DNA of 64,000 bases from Yersinia similis (GTDB lineage: Bacteria; Pseudomonadota; Gammaproteobacteria; Enterobacterales; Enterobacteriaceae), in contig NZ_CGBP01000015.1 of NCBI RefSeq assembly GCF_001053095.1, forward strand, positions 43,356 to 107,355. The letters are read 5' to 3'. Positions 9,696 to 21,835 of the stretch are shown piece by piece (within the stretch, counting starts at the first letter, position 1; every line of letters starts with the position of its first letter). The notes under the pieces are model-generated. The model was not told the origin of the DNA, made no database searches, and saw only the letters and a list, made by a program, of their open reading frames with translations. The position numbers were made by a program, and so were the translations under genes.

Positions 9696-11477
9696 TCAGT
9701 CAAGGTCATTATTATCGGGGGTGAATTGCACTCGAACCTCAGTACCGCCTCCCTCTTTCTGACTGATTTTACAGTGCCCATGTAAACTGTTGGCGCGATC
9801 TTGCATGATCATCAGACCGTAATGATTTGGCTGTTTACTGGCTTGCTCTATCCCACAACCATTATCGGTTATGAACATCACCACATCACCTTGTTCTAAG
9901 TTGACGTTAACCGTGGCTTCGCTGGCATGGGCGTGCTTATAGATATTATTCAGCGCCTCACGGGCAATATTTACCATATGAATTGCTTGATGGTTTGGCA
10001 CCTGATCTGGAGGTAATTGATATTTGAAGGTAATCGATAGACCAGCTCTTTCGCTGAACTCATTTACCAGAGCTTGTAACGCTGCCTCCAAAGTGGCTTC
10101 ATTTAGTTTCAGACGGAATGTGGTCAGTAATTCACGTAATTGACGGTAGGCGATGTTGAGTTCATCACGCATTTGTTTTATCAATAGTTTGCTGTTTTCC
10201 GGTAAGTCCGGAGTTTGCATTTGCAAACAGCTGATCTGTATCTTCAGGCAGGAAAGGGACTGAGCGATTGAGTCATGCAGTTCCCGCGCAATGGCGGAAC
10301 GCTCCTCCATTAACAGTAATTGTTGCTGATGTCTGGCCTGGCTCTCTAACGCCAGTGTGCTGGTCAGTTGCTCAACCAACATATCGACCAGTTGCTGTTG
10401 GTCAGAATTGAGTGGTTTATCGGGGGGTTGCTTTACCAGTAATAAACCATATTGGCCAAGTTTATCGCTTAAACTCCAACTCAGTGATTGCCATAACTCA
10501 GGGTGGCTGATGGAGCAGACAGGGCCGCTGATCGTTAATGACGCTGAGCGGTTTTTAGGCATTAGATATTCTGCATCCGCATTGTGATTGACATGGTCAC
10601 GATACAGATAGTTTTCATACAAACAAATTTGTACATTTTCTAGTGTGGTCAACGTTTGCAACTGTGCAATGACGGGGGCTAAACGCTCACTTAATGGCTG
10701 ATGAGTATGCAGTTGGCGGCTACTGTGATAAAGGAACGCCAGAACCTTATTTTTCTGTTGTAGATCCGCGGTTTTATTTGCGACTCGCTGCTCAAGATCG
10801 CCGTAGATCAATGACAACTCTTGCGACATTCTATTCAATGCCGTCCCCAGCATCCCCATCTCGTCACGCTGATAGTCCAGCGTATAGCGTTGGCTAAAAT
10901 CACCTCGGCCAATAGCATTCGCCATTGAGATTAACTTCAGCCAAGGGCGCAGTAACCGGCGGCGCAGATAATAGATCGTTGCCAACAAGAGGCTGAGTGT
11001 CAGGAGGCTGAATACCAGCGGGATCAGGGTAACCTGTAAGAGCCGTTGTTCCGTTTTATGGTCAATGGCTAATACCAAAGCATCAAGTTGGCGAACAAAA
11101 TCCGCCACACTGGCCGCCACCTCATCAGGGTGTTTGGCTTGTTGTAACTGAGGCTTCAGCGTGTCTTGCCAGTAACGCTCAGTTTGCTGATATTGGTCAA
11201 TTAACCCTTCCCGCAGTAGCGCTTGTTGCAGGTCGTGACTGGTTTTGTCTTGCTCTAATGCCACCAGATAAGATAGCTCCTCGTTATCTAGCGGGATCAT
11301 TGAAAGTAACCTGTAGCTCTGCATACGCAATGAGCCTGCTTGGTTGATGGCATGGGCATTGCCCTGAATGCTTTGTGCCATCCATGATGAGATAACCATA
11401 CCCGCCAGCCCTAGCATGCCCAGCAGTATCATCAACAAAGCAATCTGATTAACCAATGGGATCAGATAACGTTTCAT
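9696..11477 (-). CDS. narX: NarX-family nitrate/nitrite sensor histidine kinase
   Basis: NarX senses periplasmic nitrate and nitrite and phosphorylates the response regulators NarL or NarP. The 593-residue protein has a first membrane helix (~10-32), then the P-box NAHAINQAGSLRMQSYRLLS (about 41-60) that binds the anion. A second helix (~150-170), a HAMP linker, a Cys-containing central GAF-like module and the HPK7-type transmitter follow. The transmitter has RELHDSIAQSL with phosphoacceptor His401 (E. coli NarX uses His399), an N box near ALNNIYKHAHA and a G box DNGCGIE. No narL is adjacent, unlike the E. coli narXL pair. It lies 68 bases downstream of the oxidase genes on the same strand, and may be co-transcribed with them or have its own promoter. 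Confidence 0.9.
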   Translation of the reverse strand: MKRYLIPLVNQIALLMILLGMLGLAGMVISSWMAQSIQGNAHAINQAGSLRMQSYRLLSMIPLDNEELSYLVALEQDKTSHDLQQALLREGLIDQYQQTERYWQDTLKPQLQQAKHPDEVAASVADFVRQLDALVLAIDHKTEQRLLQVTLIPLVFSLLTLSLLLATIYYLRRRLLRPWLKLISMANAIGRGDFSQRYTLDYQRDEMGMLGTALNRMSQELSLIYGDLEQRVANKTADLQQKNKVLAFLYHSSRQLHTHQPLSERLAPVIAQLQTLTTLENVQICLYENYLYRDHVNHNADAEYLMPKNRSASLTISGPVCSISHPELWQSLSWSLSDKLGQYGLLLVKQPPDKPLNSDQQQLVDMLVEQLTSTLALESQARHQQQLLLMEERSAIARELHDSIAQSLSCLKIQISCLQMQTPDLPENSKLLIKQMRDELNIAYRQLRELLTTFRLKLNEATLEAALQALVNEFSERAGLSITFKYQLPPDQVPNHQAIHMVNIAREALNNIYKHAHASEATVNVNLEQGDVVMFITDNGCGIEQASKQPNHYGLMIMQDRANSLHGHCKISQKEGGGTEVRVQFTPDNNDLD

Positions 11478-11545
11478 CGTGTGGGGGGATTCCTTTGACC
11501 AATAAGCGCCGTTACCTTACCGTTTTTAGCGCCGAAGTGTTAGCG

Positions 11546-11743
11546 CTAATGGGATTTCATACCGGCGGCCGTCATCATCATGCGAAACAGTATGGAAACG
11601 GCCAATAGTGTCAGCACGCTGCCACACCAGATAACGATCAGCCAACCCATTTTTTTCCACCAAGGGGATGTTGCTCGCGATGCTTGTTCCATCATCACCG
11701 TTAATTTAACCGATGCTTTTCCACATAATGTTTTTTCGCGCAT
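11546..11743 (-). CDS. DUF2474-type small membrane subunit of a bd oxidase
   Basis: A 65-residue protein with one membrane helix (WLIVIWCGSVLTLLAVSILF) preceded by SPWWKKMGW. The Trp-Trp-Lys-(Lys/Arg) entry to the helix and the ending in MMTAAGM are typical of DUF2474 proteins encoded next to cyanide-insensitive bd oxidases, where they probably act like the CydX small subunit. It follows cioB on the same strand by 72 bases. The ATG at 11743 has TTGGA close by; an internal start at 11695 would give 49 residues, nearer the usual size of the family. Function is inferred from family and position. Confidence 0.75.
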   Translation of the reverse strand: MREKTLCGKASVKLTVMMEQASRATSPWWKKMGWLIVIWCGSVLTLLAVSILFRMMMTAAGMKSH

Positions 11744-11815
11744 TGATATTCCAACATACTATTATTTGAGAAGCGGGCAGGTCTGGCGAACCCGTCCGTA
11801 TGGACCGTTCACTAC

Positions 11816-12823
11816 TCAGTGATAGCCTTGCTCATGATTGATCTTCCCCCGGAATACGTAATAGCTCCAAAAGGTGTAGCCCAAGATTATGGGGATAATA
11901 AAGAGTGCGCCGACCAACATGAACCCCAGACTTTGCGCAGGCGCGGCGGCTTGCCATAGTGTTACCGCGGGTGGAATGAGATAAGGCCAAACACTGATCC
12001 CTAACCCGCTGTAGCCGAGGAAGACCAATAATAGGGTGAGCAAGAAGGGGGCATAATGACCCCCCTGTCTAACGGAATGCAATAACGCCCAACTTGCAAT
12101 TAACACCAAGAGCGGAACCGGCAGGAACCAGAACAAATTCGGCAATGTGAACCAGCGTGCCGCAATCTGTGGGTGTGACAGCGGTGTCCACAGGCTGATG
12201 ATGGCAATAATGAGCAATATCAATAACGTCAGGGGCGTTGCCAATTTATGCATCACCTGCTGCAGGTGGCCTTCAGTTTTCATGATAAGCCAGGTACAGC
12301 CGAGTAATGCGTAAGCGATGACTAAGCCGACACCACAAAATAGCGCAAAGGGGGTAAACCAGTCGAACGGCCCACCACTGTAACTGCGGCCAGTGACAGG
12401 GAACCCATGAATAAAGGCTCCTACTACCATTCCTTGAGTAAATGTGGCAACCAATGAGCCACCAATAAAAGCCTTGTCCCAGATAGGCTGTTGTTCGAGG
12501 GGGGCTTTAAAGCGAAACTCAAATGCAACACCACGGAATATCAAGGCCAGTAACATCAGTGTCAGCGGGATAGCCAACGCATCCAGAATAACGGCATAAG
12601 CCAGCGGAAAAGCACCGAGTAGCGCGGCTCCCCCCAGAACCAGCCAGGTCTCATTGCCATCCCACACGGGAGCCACGCTGTTCATCATTAAATCCCGGTC
12701 ACGGCTATTTTTAACCAGCGGAAACAAGATGCCGATACCTAAATCAAAGCCATCCATGACCACATACATCATGGTGCTAAAAACGATAATGACAAACCAA
12801 ATCAAGGGCAGATCGATTCCCAT
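11816..12823 (-). CDS. cioB: CioB/CydB, bd-type quinol oxidase subunit II
   Basis: Subunit II of a cytochrome bd-type terminal oxidase in the inner membrane. The 335-residue protein opens with the family pattern WFVIIVFSTMMYVVMDGFDLG (helix I), followed by NSVAPVWDGNETWLVLGG, the most conserved segment of CydB/CioB. About eight to nine helices are visible. It lies two bases after cioA on the same strand, so the two subunits are made together. It is shorter than E. coli CydB (about 379) and fits the CioB/CydB2 branch. The name cioB is based on the partner's short Q-loop; cydB would also be acceptable. Confidence 0.9.
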   Translation of the reverse strand: MGIDLPLIWFVIIVFSTMMYVVMDGFDLGIGILFPLVKNSRDRDLMMNSVAPVWDGNETWLVLGGAALLGAFPLAYAVILDALAIPLTLMLLALIFRGVAFEFRFKAPLEQQPIWDKAFIGGSLVATFTQGMVVGAFIHGFPVTGRSYSGGPFDWFTPFALFCGVGLVIAYALLGCTWLIMKTEGHLQQVMHKLATPLTLLILLIIAIISLWTPLSHPQIAARWFTLPNLFWFLPVPLLVLIASWALLHSVRQGGHYAPFLLTLLLVFLGYSGLGISVWPYLIPPAVTLWQAAAPAQSLGFMLVGALFIIPIILGYTFWSYYVFRGKINHEQGYH

Positions 12824-12825
12824 AA

Positions 12826-14259
12826 TTAACTCCTGCTTATTTGATTTTCGTCAGTGCCAAATGGTTCACTGACCGCAGACAGTGGCCGTGACGGGGTATT
12901 CGTTTGACCGGGTCCTCCTCTACCTTGTTGAGTCCCTATATGAGCTGTGGGGCCTTTACGGATCAGGCGCATCATATAGGCGTAGCCCACGCCAAATACT
13001 GAGCTGTACACCACAATAAAGACCAACAGGCTGATGCTCATATGCATTTCGCCATGAGAGGACACTGCGTCGCTTGTTCGTTGTAGACCATAGACAATCC
13101 ACGGCTGGCGACCGACTTCTGTGGTAAACCAGCCTGCCAAAATGGCAATCAAGCCCGATGGACCCATCCATAAGACGAAATACAGGAATGGGCGCGATTG
13201 ATATAAACCATCGCGCCAGCGCAGCCAAAGACTCCAACCCCCCGCCAGAATCATTAACATGCCCAATCCGACCATAATGCGGAATGACCAGAATACGATG
13301 GTGGCATTGGGGCGATCTTCTGGGGGAAAAGATTTCAGCGCCGGGATCTGTTTATCCAGACTATGGGTCAGAATCAGGCTACCTAAGTAAGGTATCTTCA
13401 GTGCGAAATGAGTTTTCTCCTGCTGCATATCCGGCCAGCCAAACAGGATCAGAGGCGTAGGTTCGCCGGGCGTATTTTCCCAATGCCCCTCAATAGCGGC
13501 AATTTTTGCCGGTTGGTATTCCAGTGTATTCAACCCGTGAGCATCACCGATAACAGCCTGAAGAGGTGCGACAATCAATGCCATCCACATGGCCATCGAT
13601 AACATTTTCCGCATGGCGGGGATATCCCGTTTATGCAGTAAATGCCAGGCGGCTGAGGCACCGACAAAAAAGGCCGACGCCAGGAACGCGGCGGTGGACA
13701 TATGTAACAACCGGTAGGGGAATGATGGATTAAAGATCACTTTCAGCCAATCTACCGGGAGCACTTGCCCGTTAATGATTTCAAAGCCTTGTGGTGTCTG
13801 CATCCAGCTATTGGAGGCGAGGATCCAAAAGGTAGACATCAAGGTACCCAGCGCCACCATGCAAGTGGCAAAAAAATGCAGGCCGGGACCCACGCGATCC
13901 CAGCCAAACAGCATGACGCCCAAGAAACCCGCTTCGAGGAAGAACGCCGTCAGGACTTCATATGTCAGCAGTGGCCCGGTGATACTGCCTGCGAATTCGG
14001 AGAAAAAGCTCCAGTTCGTTCCAAACTGATAAGCCATCACCAGACCGGAGACCACGCCCATACCAAAGTTGACGGCAAATATTTTTGACCAGAAATGGTA
14101 CAGATCCCGATAATCCTCATTTTTGGTTTTTAACCATAACCCCTCCAATACGGCGAGAAAACTGGCTAATCCGATAGTGATCGCGGGGAAGATAATATGG
14201 AACGAAATAGTGAAAGCGAATTGGATTCGAGCCAATTCGAGAGCGGTTAAGCCAAACAT
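12826..14259 (-). CDS. cioA: CioA/CydA, bd-type quinol oxidase subunit I (short Q-loop)
   Basis: Catalytic subunit I of a bd-type oxidase that reduces O2 with quinol electrons. The 477-residue protein starts MFGLTALELARIQFAFTISF and has the axial haem ligand His near residue 21 (FTISFHIIFP). GRQPW near residue 390 is the conserved motif after the Q-loop. The region between helices 6 and 7 is short, lacking the insertion of the canonical E. coli CydA (522 residues). This is the cyanide-insensitive oxidase form, often carrying only b-type haems. The gene starts 190 bases from the divergent MocR regulator, which may share its regulatory region. Confidence 0.9.
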   Translation of the reverse strand: MFGLTALELARIQFAFTISFHIIFPAITIGLASFLAVLEGLWLKTKNEDYRDLYHFWSKIFAVNFGMGVVSGLVMAYQFGTNWSFFSEFAGSITGPLLTYEVLTAFFLEAGFLGVMLFGWDRVGPGLHFFATCMVALGTLMSTFWILASNSWMQTPQGFEIINGQVLPVDWLKVIFNPSFPYRLLHMSTAAFLASAFFVGASAAWHLLHKRDIPAMRKMLSMAMWMALIVAPLQAVIGDAHGLNTLEYQPAKIAAIEGHWENTPGEPTPLILFGWPDMQQEKTHFALKIPYLGSLILTHSLDKQIPALKSFPPEDRPNATIVFWSFRIMVGLGMLMILAGGWSLWLRWRDGLYQSRPFLYFVLWMGPSGLIAILAGWFTTEVGRQPWIVYGLQRTSDAVSSHGEMHMSISLLVFIVVYSSVFGVGYAYMMRLIRKGPTAHIGTQQGRGGPGQTNTPSRPLSAVSEPFGTDENQISRS

Positions 14260-14399
14260 AGCGACCTCGCTACAAACATGCTACTGCCTCATCAATCGAT
14301 AAAATAAATCACGCTGAGATGGGCCATCCGGCAGATGGATGTGCATCGGGTGGCGATTATTTCAGGGGAAAACTTGGCAGCTAGTTAACCATAAGCTAA

Positions 14400-14417
14400 A
14401 GTGACTATAATAGTGAC
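14400..14417 (+). promoter_or_regulatory. Direct-repeat operator overlapping a -10 upstream of the MocR gene
   Basis: AGTGAC-TATAAT-AGTGAC: two identical 6-mers with a perfect sigma-70 -10 hexamer between them, 33 bases before the regulator start and about 140 bases from the divergent cioA start. MocR regulators commonly bind direct repeats, so this could be an autoregulatory site. This is a pattern-based proposal. Confidence 0.45.
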
Positions 14418-14450
14418 AATTAATTGAATTTTACCTATAACAGATGGCCT

Positions 14451-15872
14451 ATGACACGATATGAACAGCTAGCACAGCAAATCCGGGCGCAAATACAATC
14501 GAAGGTCTGGCAGGCGGGCGATAAGCTCCCTTCGCTGCGAGAAAGTTGTAAGCAGTCAGGGCTAAGCCTGATGACGGTGGTGCAATCGTATCAGTTGTTG
14601 GAAAGCCAAGGGTGGATCGTCGCCCGTCCGCAATCGGGCTACTACGTGGCCTCACGGCCTACACAGTTACCGCAATCACAACGGGGTAATAAGCTCCATC
14701 TGGATGAACAGGTTGATATCAATACCTTTATTTTTAATGTGTTACAGGCAGGGAAAGATCCGGCAATTATGCCGTTCGGTTCAGCATTTCCTGATCCGAG
14801 CTTATTGTTACAACCGCGTTTGTCACGGGCGTTGGCCAGCGTCGCTCGTAAGATCTCGCCACAAAGTTCTGTAACGAATTTGCCTCCGGGTAATGAAAGT
14901 TTACGGCGTAATATTGCACAACGTTATGCTGCCTGCGGGATGAATGTATCACCTGAGGAAATTGTGATTACCGCGGGGGCGATGGAATCACTGAGCCTTA
15001 GCTTGCAAGCAGTGACACAGCCCGGTGATTGGGTTGTCATTGAATCGCCAGCATTTTATGGTGCATTACAAGCGATTGAGCGCCTACGGCTTAAGGCTAT
15101 TGCCATTACGACGGATCCTCAGCAAGGTATGGATTTGGATGCCCTTGAGCAGGTTATCAGCGAGTATCCGATAAAAGCGTGCTGGTTAATGCCCCATTTT
15201 CAAAACCCATTGGGGGCTACCATGTCGTGGTCACAGAAACAGCGACTAGTCACCCTGCTACAGCAGAATGCTATTTCACTGATTGAAGATGATGTGTATG
15301 GCGAACTGTATTTTGGTGCTGAACGCTTACTACCGGCAAAAGCGCTTGACCAGCATCGGCAGATTTTACATTGCTCCTCTTTCTCTAAATGCCTGGCACC
15401 GGGGTTCCGTGTGGGGTGGGTAGCCGCAGGTGAACATGCTCAGCGTATCCAACATTTACAGCTGATGAGCACCGTTTCGGCCAGTGTCCCGACCCAACTG
15501 GCGATTGCGGATTATCTTAGCCAAGGGGGATACGATACTCATCTACGCCGCTTGCGCCGGGTAATGGAACAGCGGATGAATACGTTGCATCAGGCAGTTG
15601 CCGAACACTTCCCCAAAAACGTAAAAATCAGCCACCCCGCGGGCGGTTATTTCTTATGGTTAGAATTGGAGCCACCCTTTAATGCCAGTGAACTGTATCG
15701 GCGAGCACTGGAGCAGGGGGTCAGCATTGCTCCTGGGAGAATGTTCACCACAGGGAATCAGTTTGATCATTGCTTTCGCCTTAATGCCTCCTTTACCTGG
15801 TCAGAACAAAGCGCAAAAGCGATTCGTATTTTGGCGCAGTTAATCTGCCAATTGACGAACGAACGTCGATAG
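14451..15872 (+). CDS. MocR-family (GntR/aminotransferase) transcriptional regulator, YdcR-like
   Basis: A 473-residue fusion of an N-terminal GntR winged helix-turn-helix (residues ~1-70, TRYEQLAQQIRAQI through DKLPSLRESCKQSGLS) and a C-terminal class I aminotransferase fold that binds pyridoxal phosphate. The Schiff-base lysine is Lys313 in SSFSKCLAPGFRVGW. An Asp-containing PLP contact (LIEDDVYGELYF) and Arg near the C-terminus (HCFRLNAS) are also visible. It resembles E. coli YdcR (length ~468). The ATG at 14451 is chosen over an upstream TTG because it begins at the conserved helix-turn-helix. It is divergent from cioAB and upstream of the ast operon, so either could be a target. The effector is unknown. 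Confidence 0.88.
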   Translation: MTRYEQLAQQIRAQIQSKVWQAGDKLPSLRESCKQSGLSLMTVVQSYQLLESQGWIVARPQSGYYVASRPTQLPQSQRGNKLHLDEQVDINTFIFNVLQAGKDPAIMPFGSAFPDPSLLLQPRLSRALASVARKISPQSSVTNLPPGNESLRRNIAQRYAACGMNVSPEEIVITAGAMESLSLSLQAVTQPGDWVVIESPAFYGALQAIERLRLKAIAITTDPQQGMDLDALEQVISEYPIKACWLMPHFQNPLGATMSWSQKQRLVTLLQQNAISLIEDDVYGELYFGAERLLPAKALDQHRQILHCSSFSKCLAPGFRVGWVAAGEHAQRIQHLQLMSTVSASVPTQLAIADYLSQGGYDTHLRRLRRVMEQRMNTLHQAVAEHFPKNVKISHPAGGYFLWLELEPPFNASELYRRALEQGVSIAPGRMFTTGNQFDHCFRLNASFTWSEQSAKAIRILAQLICQLTNERR

Positions 15873-15884
15873 CCGTAAAGGCCA

Positions 15885-16025
15885 TCAATAAGTATCAGCA
15901 CCAGCATCTTTGAACTGTTGACCCGGATGGCCCTTGATAATCGAGGCCACATCTTTATACCCTCTGCCAACCCGCCGTTTTTTCGCCCCCTCCGGTGCTA
16001 TTACATGAATGTTATTAGATAAACG
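15885..16025 (-). pseudogene. Possible gene remnant (46 codons, no start)
   Basis: A minus-strand frame is open between a TAA and a TGA and encodes a hydrophilic, protein-like segment containing PEGAKKRRVGRGYKDVAS and a Gly-His-Pro-Gly motif. There is no ATG, GTG or TTG start in the frame. The composition looks coding rather than random, so it may be the 3' end of a lost gene. I do not recognise the family. Confidence 0.25.
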
Positions 16026-16337
16026 TTATTGCATAAATAGCTGACATCCATTCTCTATTTTCATTTTTTAAGCAGAAGAAATGCACTTGATTGAGGCATT
16101 CTCTGTACATTTATAGTGCAACAAAAAAGGATCTCGTTATTTTTATGTTGCAAAAATGTGACCTGTAAGAGCAAAAGACAAAATTATTATTAGTTGCATA
16201 TAATTTCGCTATAAATACGTTAGCTCGCTAATTTCATCCCCTAAAAGGCAGTGTTAATGCGAGTATTATGCATATCTATTCAATTTAAATGCCTGTTTTA
16301 ATGGGAAAAATACAATTTATTCACATTGTGGGCGGTG

Positions 16338-16353
16338 TGGTACGAAAGCTGCT
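16338..16353 (+). promoter_or_regulatory. Candidate sigma-54 promoter of the ast operon
   Basis: TGGTACGAAAGCTGCT matches TGGCAC-N5-TTGCW at all but two positions and keeps the invariant GG-N10-GC spacing (GG at 16339-16340, GC at 16351-16352). It lies about 133 bases before astC. Enterobacterial astCADBE is known to be driven by sigma-54 with NtrC and ArgR. A partial NtrC-like dyad (TGCACTTGATTGAGGCA, 16082-16098) lies about 240 bases upstream. Confidence 0.6.
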
Positions 16354-16485
16354 ATACACTTTATATCAGGTGAATATATTTCACTCATTATGGTTAACAG
16401 AATAAGCGCTTTTTGTTGGGGAGCTGAGATTCACCCTGATAATGAGTCCCTAAACCTAATATTTACGCTGATTAAAGGGGGCAAT

Positions 16486-17730
16486 ATGGAGCAGCCAATT
16501 CCTGTCACTCGTCAGTCCTTTGATGAATGGATCGTACCCACCTATGCGCCAGCAGATTTTATCGTGGTACGGGGTGAAGGGGCGATGTTGTGGGATCAAC
16601 AAGGTAAATCGTATATCGATTTTGCGGGCGGTATCGCGGTAAATGCCTTGGGGCATGGGCACCCGGCAGTAAAGGCCGCATTGATTGAGCAGGCTGATAA
16701 AGTCTGGCATTTGGGCAATGGCTACACTAATGAGCCAGTATTACGTCTGGCGAAGCAGTTGATCGATGCCACCTTCGCAGAAAAAGTGTTTTTCTGTAAT
16801 TCCGGTGCTGAGGCCAATGAGGCTGCTCTGAAACTGGCGCGCAAATATGCGCTGGATAATTTTGCCAATAAACCAGGCCAACAAGGTGAGAAGAACCAAA
16901 TCGTGGCGTTTAGAAATGCGTTTCATGGCCGCACGTTGTTTACGGTTTCTGCGGGTGGGCAGCCTAAATACTCGCAAGATTTTGCTCCTCTGCCAGGTGG
17001 TATCCGCCACGGTATTTTTAATGACCTCTCTTCAGCGGAACAACTAATTTCCGATCAAACCTGCGCGGTTATTGTGGAACCCATTCAGGGTGAGGGCGGC
17101 GTGCTACCCGCAGATAAAGAGTTCTTGCACGGTTTGCGGGCGCTGTGCGATCGCCATAATGCACTGCTGATTTTTGATGAAGTACAAACCGGGGTGGGGC
17201 GTACCGGAGAACTCTACGCCTATATGCACTATGGGGTGTCCCCAGATGTGCTGACCAGTGCCAAAGCGTTGGGAGGCGGTTTTCCCATTGGCGCAATGCT
17301 GACTACCACAAAATATGCCAGTGCGCTCAGTGTCGGTAGCCATGGCACGACCTTCGGGGGGAACCCGCTGGCCTGTGCCGTCGCGGGCACCGTTCTGTCA
17401 TTGATTAATCAACCTACGCTATTAGCCGGTGTTAAAGCACGCCACCAGTGGTTTATCGATGAACTGGCTGAAATCAATGCCCGGCATAACGTTTTCGCTG
17501 AAATCCGCGGGCGTGGTCTGCTGATCGGGTGTGTGCTCAATGCCCAATATGCGGGCAAATCTAAAGAGATTGTTCAGGCCGCCGCTCAATACGGGCTTAT
17601 TGCCCTGATTGCTGGCCCTGACGTTGTACGCTTTGCTCCATCACTGATTATTTCGCTGCAGGAGATTAAAGAAGGCTTAGCTCGACTCGCCATGGGGATT
17701 GAACAGGTTTGTCAAAAAGTTACGTCGTAA
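16486..17730 (+). CDS. astC: AstC, succinylornithine transaminase
   Basis: PLP-dependent class III aminotransferase converting N2-succinylornithine plus 2-oxoglutarate to succinylglutamate semialdehyde plus glutamate, the third step of the ammonia-producing arginine succinyltransferase pathway. The ATG at 16486 follows a GGGGGC ribosome binding site and gives 414 residues starting [15 protein letters not shown]. The frame is open further upstream but lacks family similarity there. Landmarks are [16 protein letters not shown], the [12 protein letters not shown] motif and the PLP lysine Lys260 in [14 protein letters not shown]. It is first of the operon, behind a candidate sigma-54 promoter. 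It may also act on acetylornithine, like its paralogue ArgD, but the operon context favours AstC. Confidence 0.96.
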   Translation: MEQPIPVTRQSFDEWIVPTYAPADFIVVRGEGAMLWDQQGKSYIDFAGGIAVNALGHGHPAVKAALIEQADKVWHLGNGYTNEPVLRLAKQLIDATFAEKVFFCNSGAEANEAALKLARKYALDNFANKPGQQGEKNQIVAFRNAFHGRTLFTVSAGGQPKYSQDFAPLPGGIRHGIFNDLSSAEQLISDQTCAVIVEPIQGEGGVLPADKEFLHGLRALCDRHNALLIFDEVQTGVGRTGELYAYMHYGVSPDVLTSAKALGGGFPIGAMLTTTKYASALSVGSHGTTFGGNPLACAVAGTVLSLINQPTLLAGVKARHQWFIDELAEINARHNVFAEIRGRGLLIGCVLNAQYAGKSKEIVQAAAQYGLIALIAGPDVVRFAPSLIISLQEIKEGLARLAMGIEQVCQKVTS

Positions 17731-17759
17731 CGTTTATGCAGTAAACAAGGGACCTGAAT

Positions 17760-20329
<2,570 letters not shown>

Positions 20330-20348
20330 ACCGTGTGTGGAGAAAATA

Positions 20349-21692
20349 ATGGCAGGATATGAAGTTAACTTTGATGGATTGGTTGGGCTAACGCATCATT
20401 ATGCGGGGTTATCCTTTGGTAATAAGGCATCAACCATGCATCAAAACCGTATTTCCAACCCTCGTTTGGCGGCGAAACAAGGGTTATTGAAGATGAAAGC
20501 CTTGGCGGACTTAGGCTACAAACAAGGGGTTCTTCCCCCTCATGAGCGGCCGGCTATAGGTGTATTACGCAGGCTAGGGTTCAGTGGTTCAGATGAACAG
20601 GTCTTAAGCAATGTTGCACGTAACGCACCACGTTTACTCTCGGCGGTGAGTTCCGCATCTTCCATGTGGACGGCCAATGCTGCAACGGTTTCACCGTCAG
20701 CTGATAGTGCTGATGGGCGGGTCCATTTTACCGTCGCTAATTTGCATAATAAGTTTCATCGGGCAATTGAGGCAGAGACAACCGCAATATTGTTACCCGC
20801 GGTGTTCAATAACCACCGTCACTTTGTTCATCACGATGCTTTACCCTCCGTTACGTTATTCGGAGATGAAGGGGCGGCGAACCATAATCGGCTGGGGGGG
20901 GAGTACGATAGCCCAGCAATCCAGATGTTTGTTTATGGTTGCCAAGGCATGGTGAGCGGGGCGGCTCCTGGCCGTTATCCCGCAAGGCAAACACGTGAAG
21001 CCAGCCAGGCGGTGGCACGGTTGCATCAGTTGGACCCCAAACGCACCTTGTTTGTGCAACAAAATCCAGCCGTGATCGGTCAAGGCGTCTTCCACAACGA
21101 TGTGATCGCAGTCAGTAACCGCAACGTATTATTCCATCATGAGTTGGCTTTTTTATCGAATACACAGGTCATGGACGATATTCGCCGCAAAATGGCATGC
21201 TTGGAACAACAATTAGTCAATATTGAAGTGCCTGAAACCGAAGTTTCTGTTGCTGATGCCGTGTCAACCTATCTGTTTAATAGCCAATTATTGCATAAGG
21301 CTAATGGCAAAATGTTGCTGGTTATTCCGCAGGAGTCACAAGATAACCCCAGCGTATGGCGGTATTTGTCTGAGTTGGTCAGCGGTGATGGGCCGATTGA
21401 TGAACTCCGTGTTTTTTCTCTGAGAGAGAGTATGCGTAATGGCGGTGGCCCGGCCTGTTTACGGTTGCGGGTGGTCTTGAATGATGCTGAGTTACAGGCA
21501 GTTAACAGCCGGGCGATGCTGTCACCAGCACTGTTTGTCACGTTGAATAATTGGGTCGATCAACATTATCGGGATCACCTAGAGTTTAAAGATTTGGCAG
21601 ATCCGCACTTGTTACAAGAAGGGCGACAAGCATTGGATGAACTGACGCGAATCCTCAATCTGGGATCGGTGTATCCGTTCCAGCGCGATTAG
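20349..21692 (+). CDS. astB: AstB, N-succinylarginine dihydrolase
   Basis: Second enzyme: hydrolyses N-succinylarginine to succinylornithine, CO2 and two ammonia, with the pentein fold of arginine-modifying enzymes. From the ATG at 20349, preceded by GGAG, the protein is 447 residues, the same as E. coli AstB. It begins [20 protein letters not shown]. The catalytic cysteine is Cys370 in GGGPACLRL; the acidic and His partners lie in the central region. It is separated from astD by 19 bases. Confidence 0.96.
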   Translation: MAGYEVNFDGLVGLTHHYAGLSFGNKASTMHQNRISNPRLAAKQGLLKMKALADLGYKQGVLPPHERPAIGVLRRLGFSGSDEQVLSNVARNAPRLLSAVSSASSMWTANAATVSPSADSADGRVHFTVANLHNKFHRAIEAETTAILLPAVFNNHRHFVHHDALPSVTLFGDEGAANHNRLGGEYDSPAIQMFVYGCQGMVSGAAPGRYPARQTREASQAVARLHQLDPKRTLFVQQNPAVIGQGVFHNDVIAVSNRNVLFHHELAFLSNTQVMDDIRRKMACLEQQLVNIEVPETEVSVADAVSTYLFNSQLLHKANGKMLLVIPQESQDNPSVWRYLSELVSGDGPIDELRVFSLRESMRNGGGPACLRLRVVLNDAELQAVNSRAMLSPALFVTLNNWVDQHYRDHLEFKDLADPHLLQEGRQALDELTRILNLGSVYPFQRD

Positions 21693-21810
21693 CCTTTGTT
21701 GCGATTACCCTTTGCAGCTATTAGCCTTTGTTGCTATTAGCGAATGACAGAACGGGTCAGTGACTGAGCTTATCAGCTATAAAGTTCATCAGTTATAAAG
21801 CTTGTCAGTT
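21690..21810 (+). repeat. Short direct repeats in the astB-astE spacer
   Basis: TAGCCTTTGTTGC(G/T)ATTA occurs at 21690-21707 and again at about 21722-21738. ATCAG(C/T)TATAAAG occurs twice, with a partial third copy TCAGTTATCGAA, between 21772 and 21815. They lengthen the spacer to 143 bases in an otherwise compact operon. No hairpin terminator is evident. Confidence 0.5.
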
Positions 21811-21835
21811 ATCGAACAAATAGATAGGAACGATA

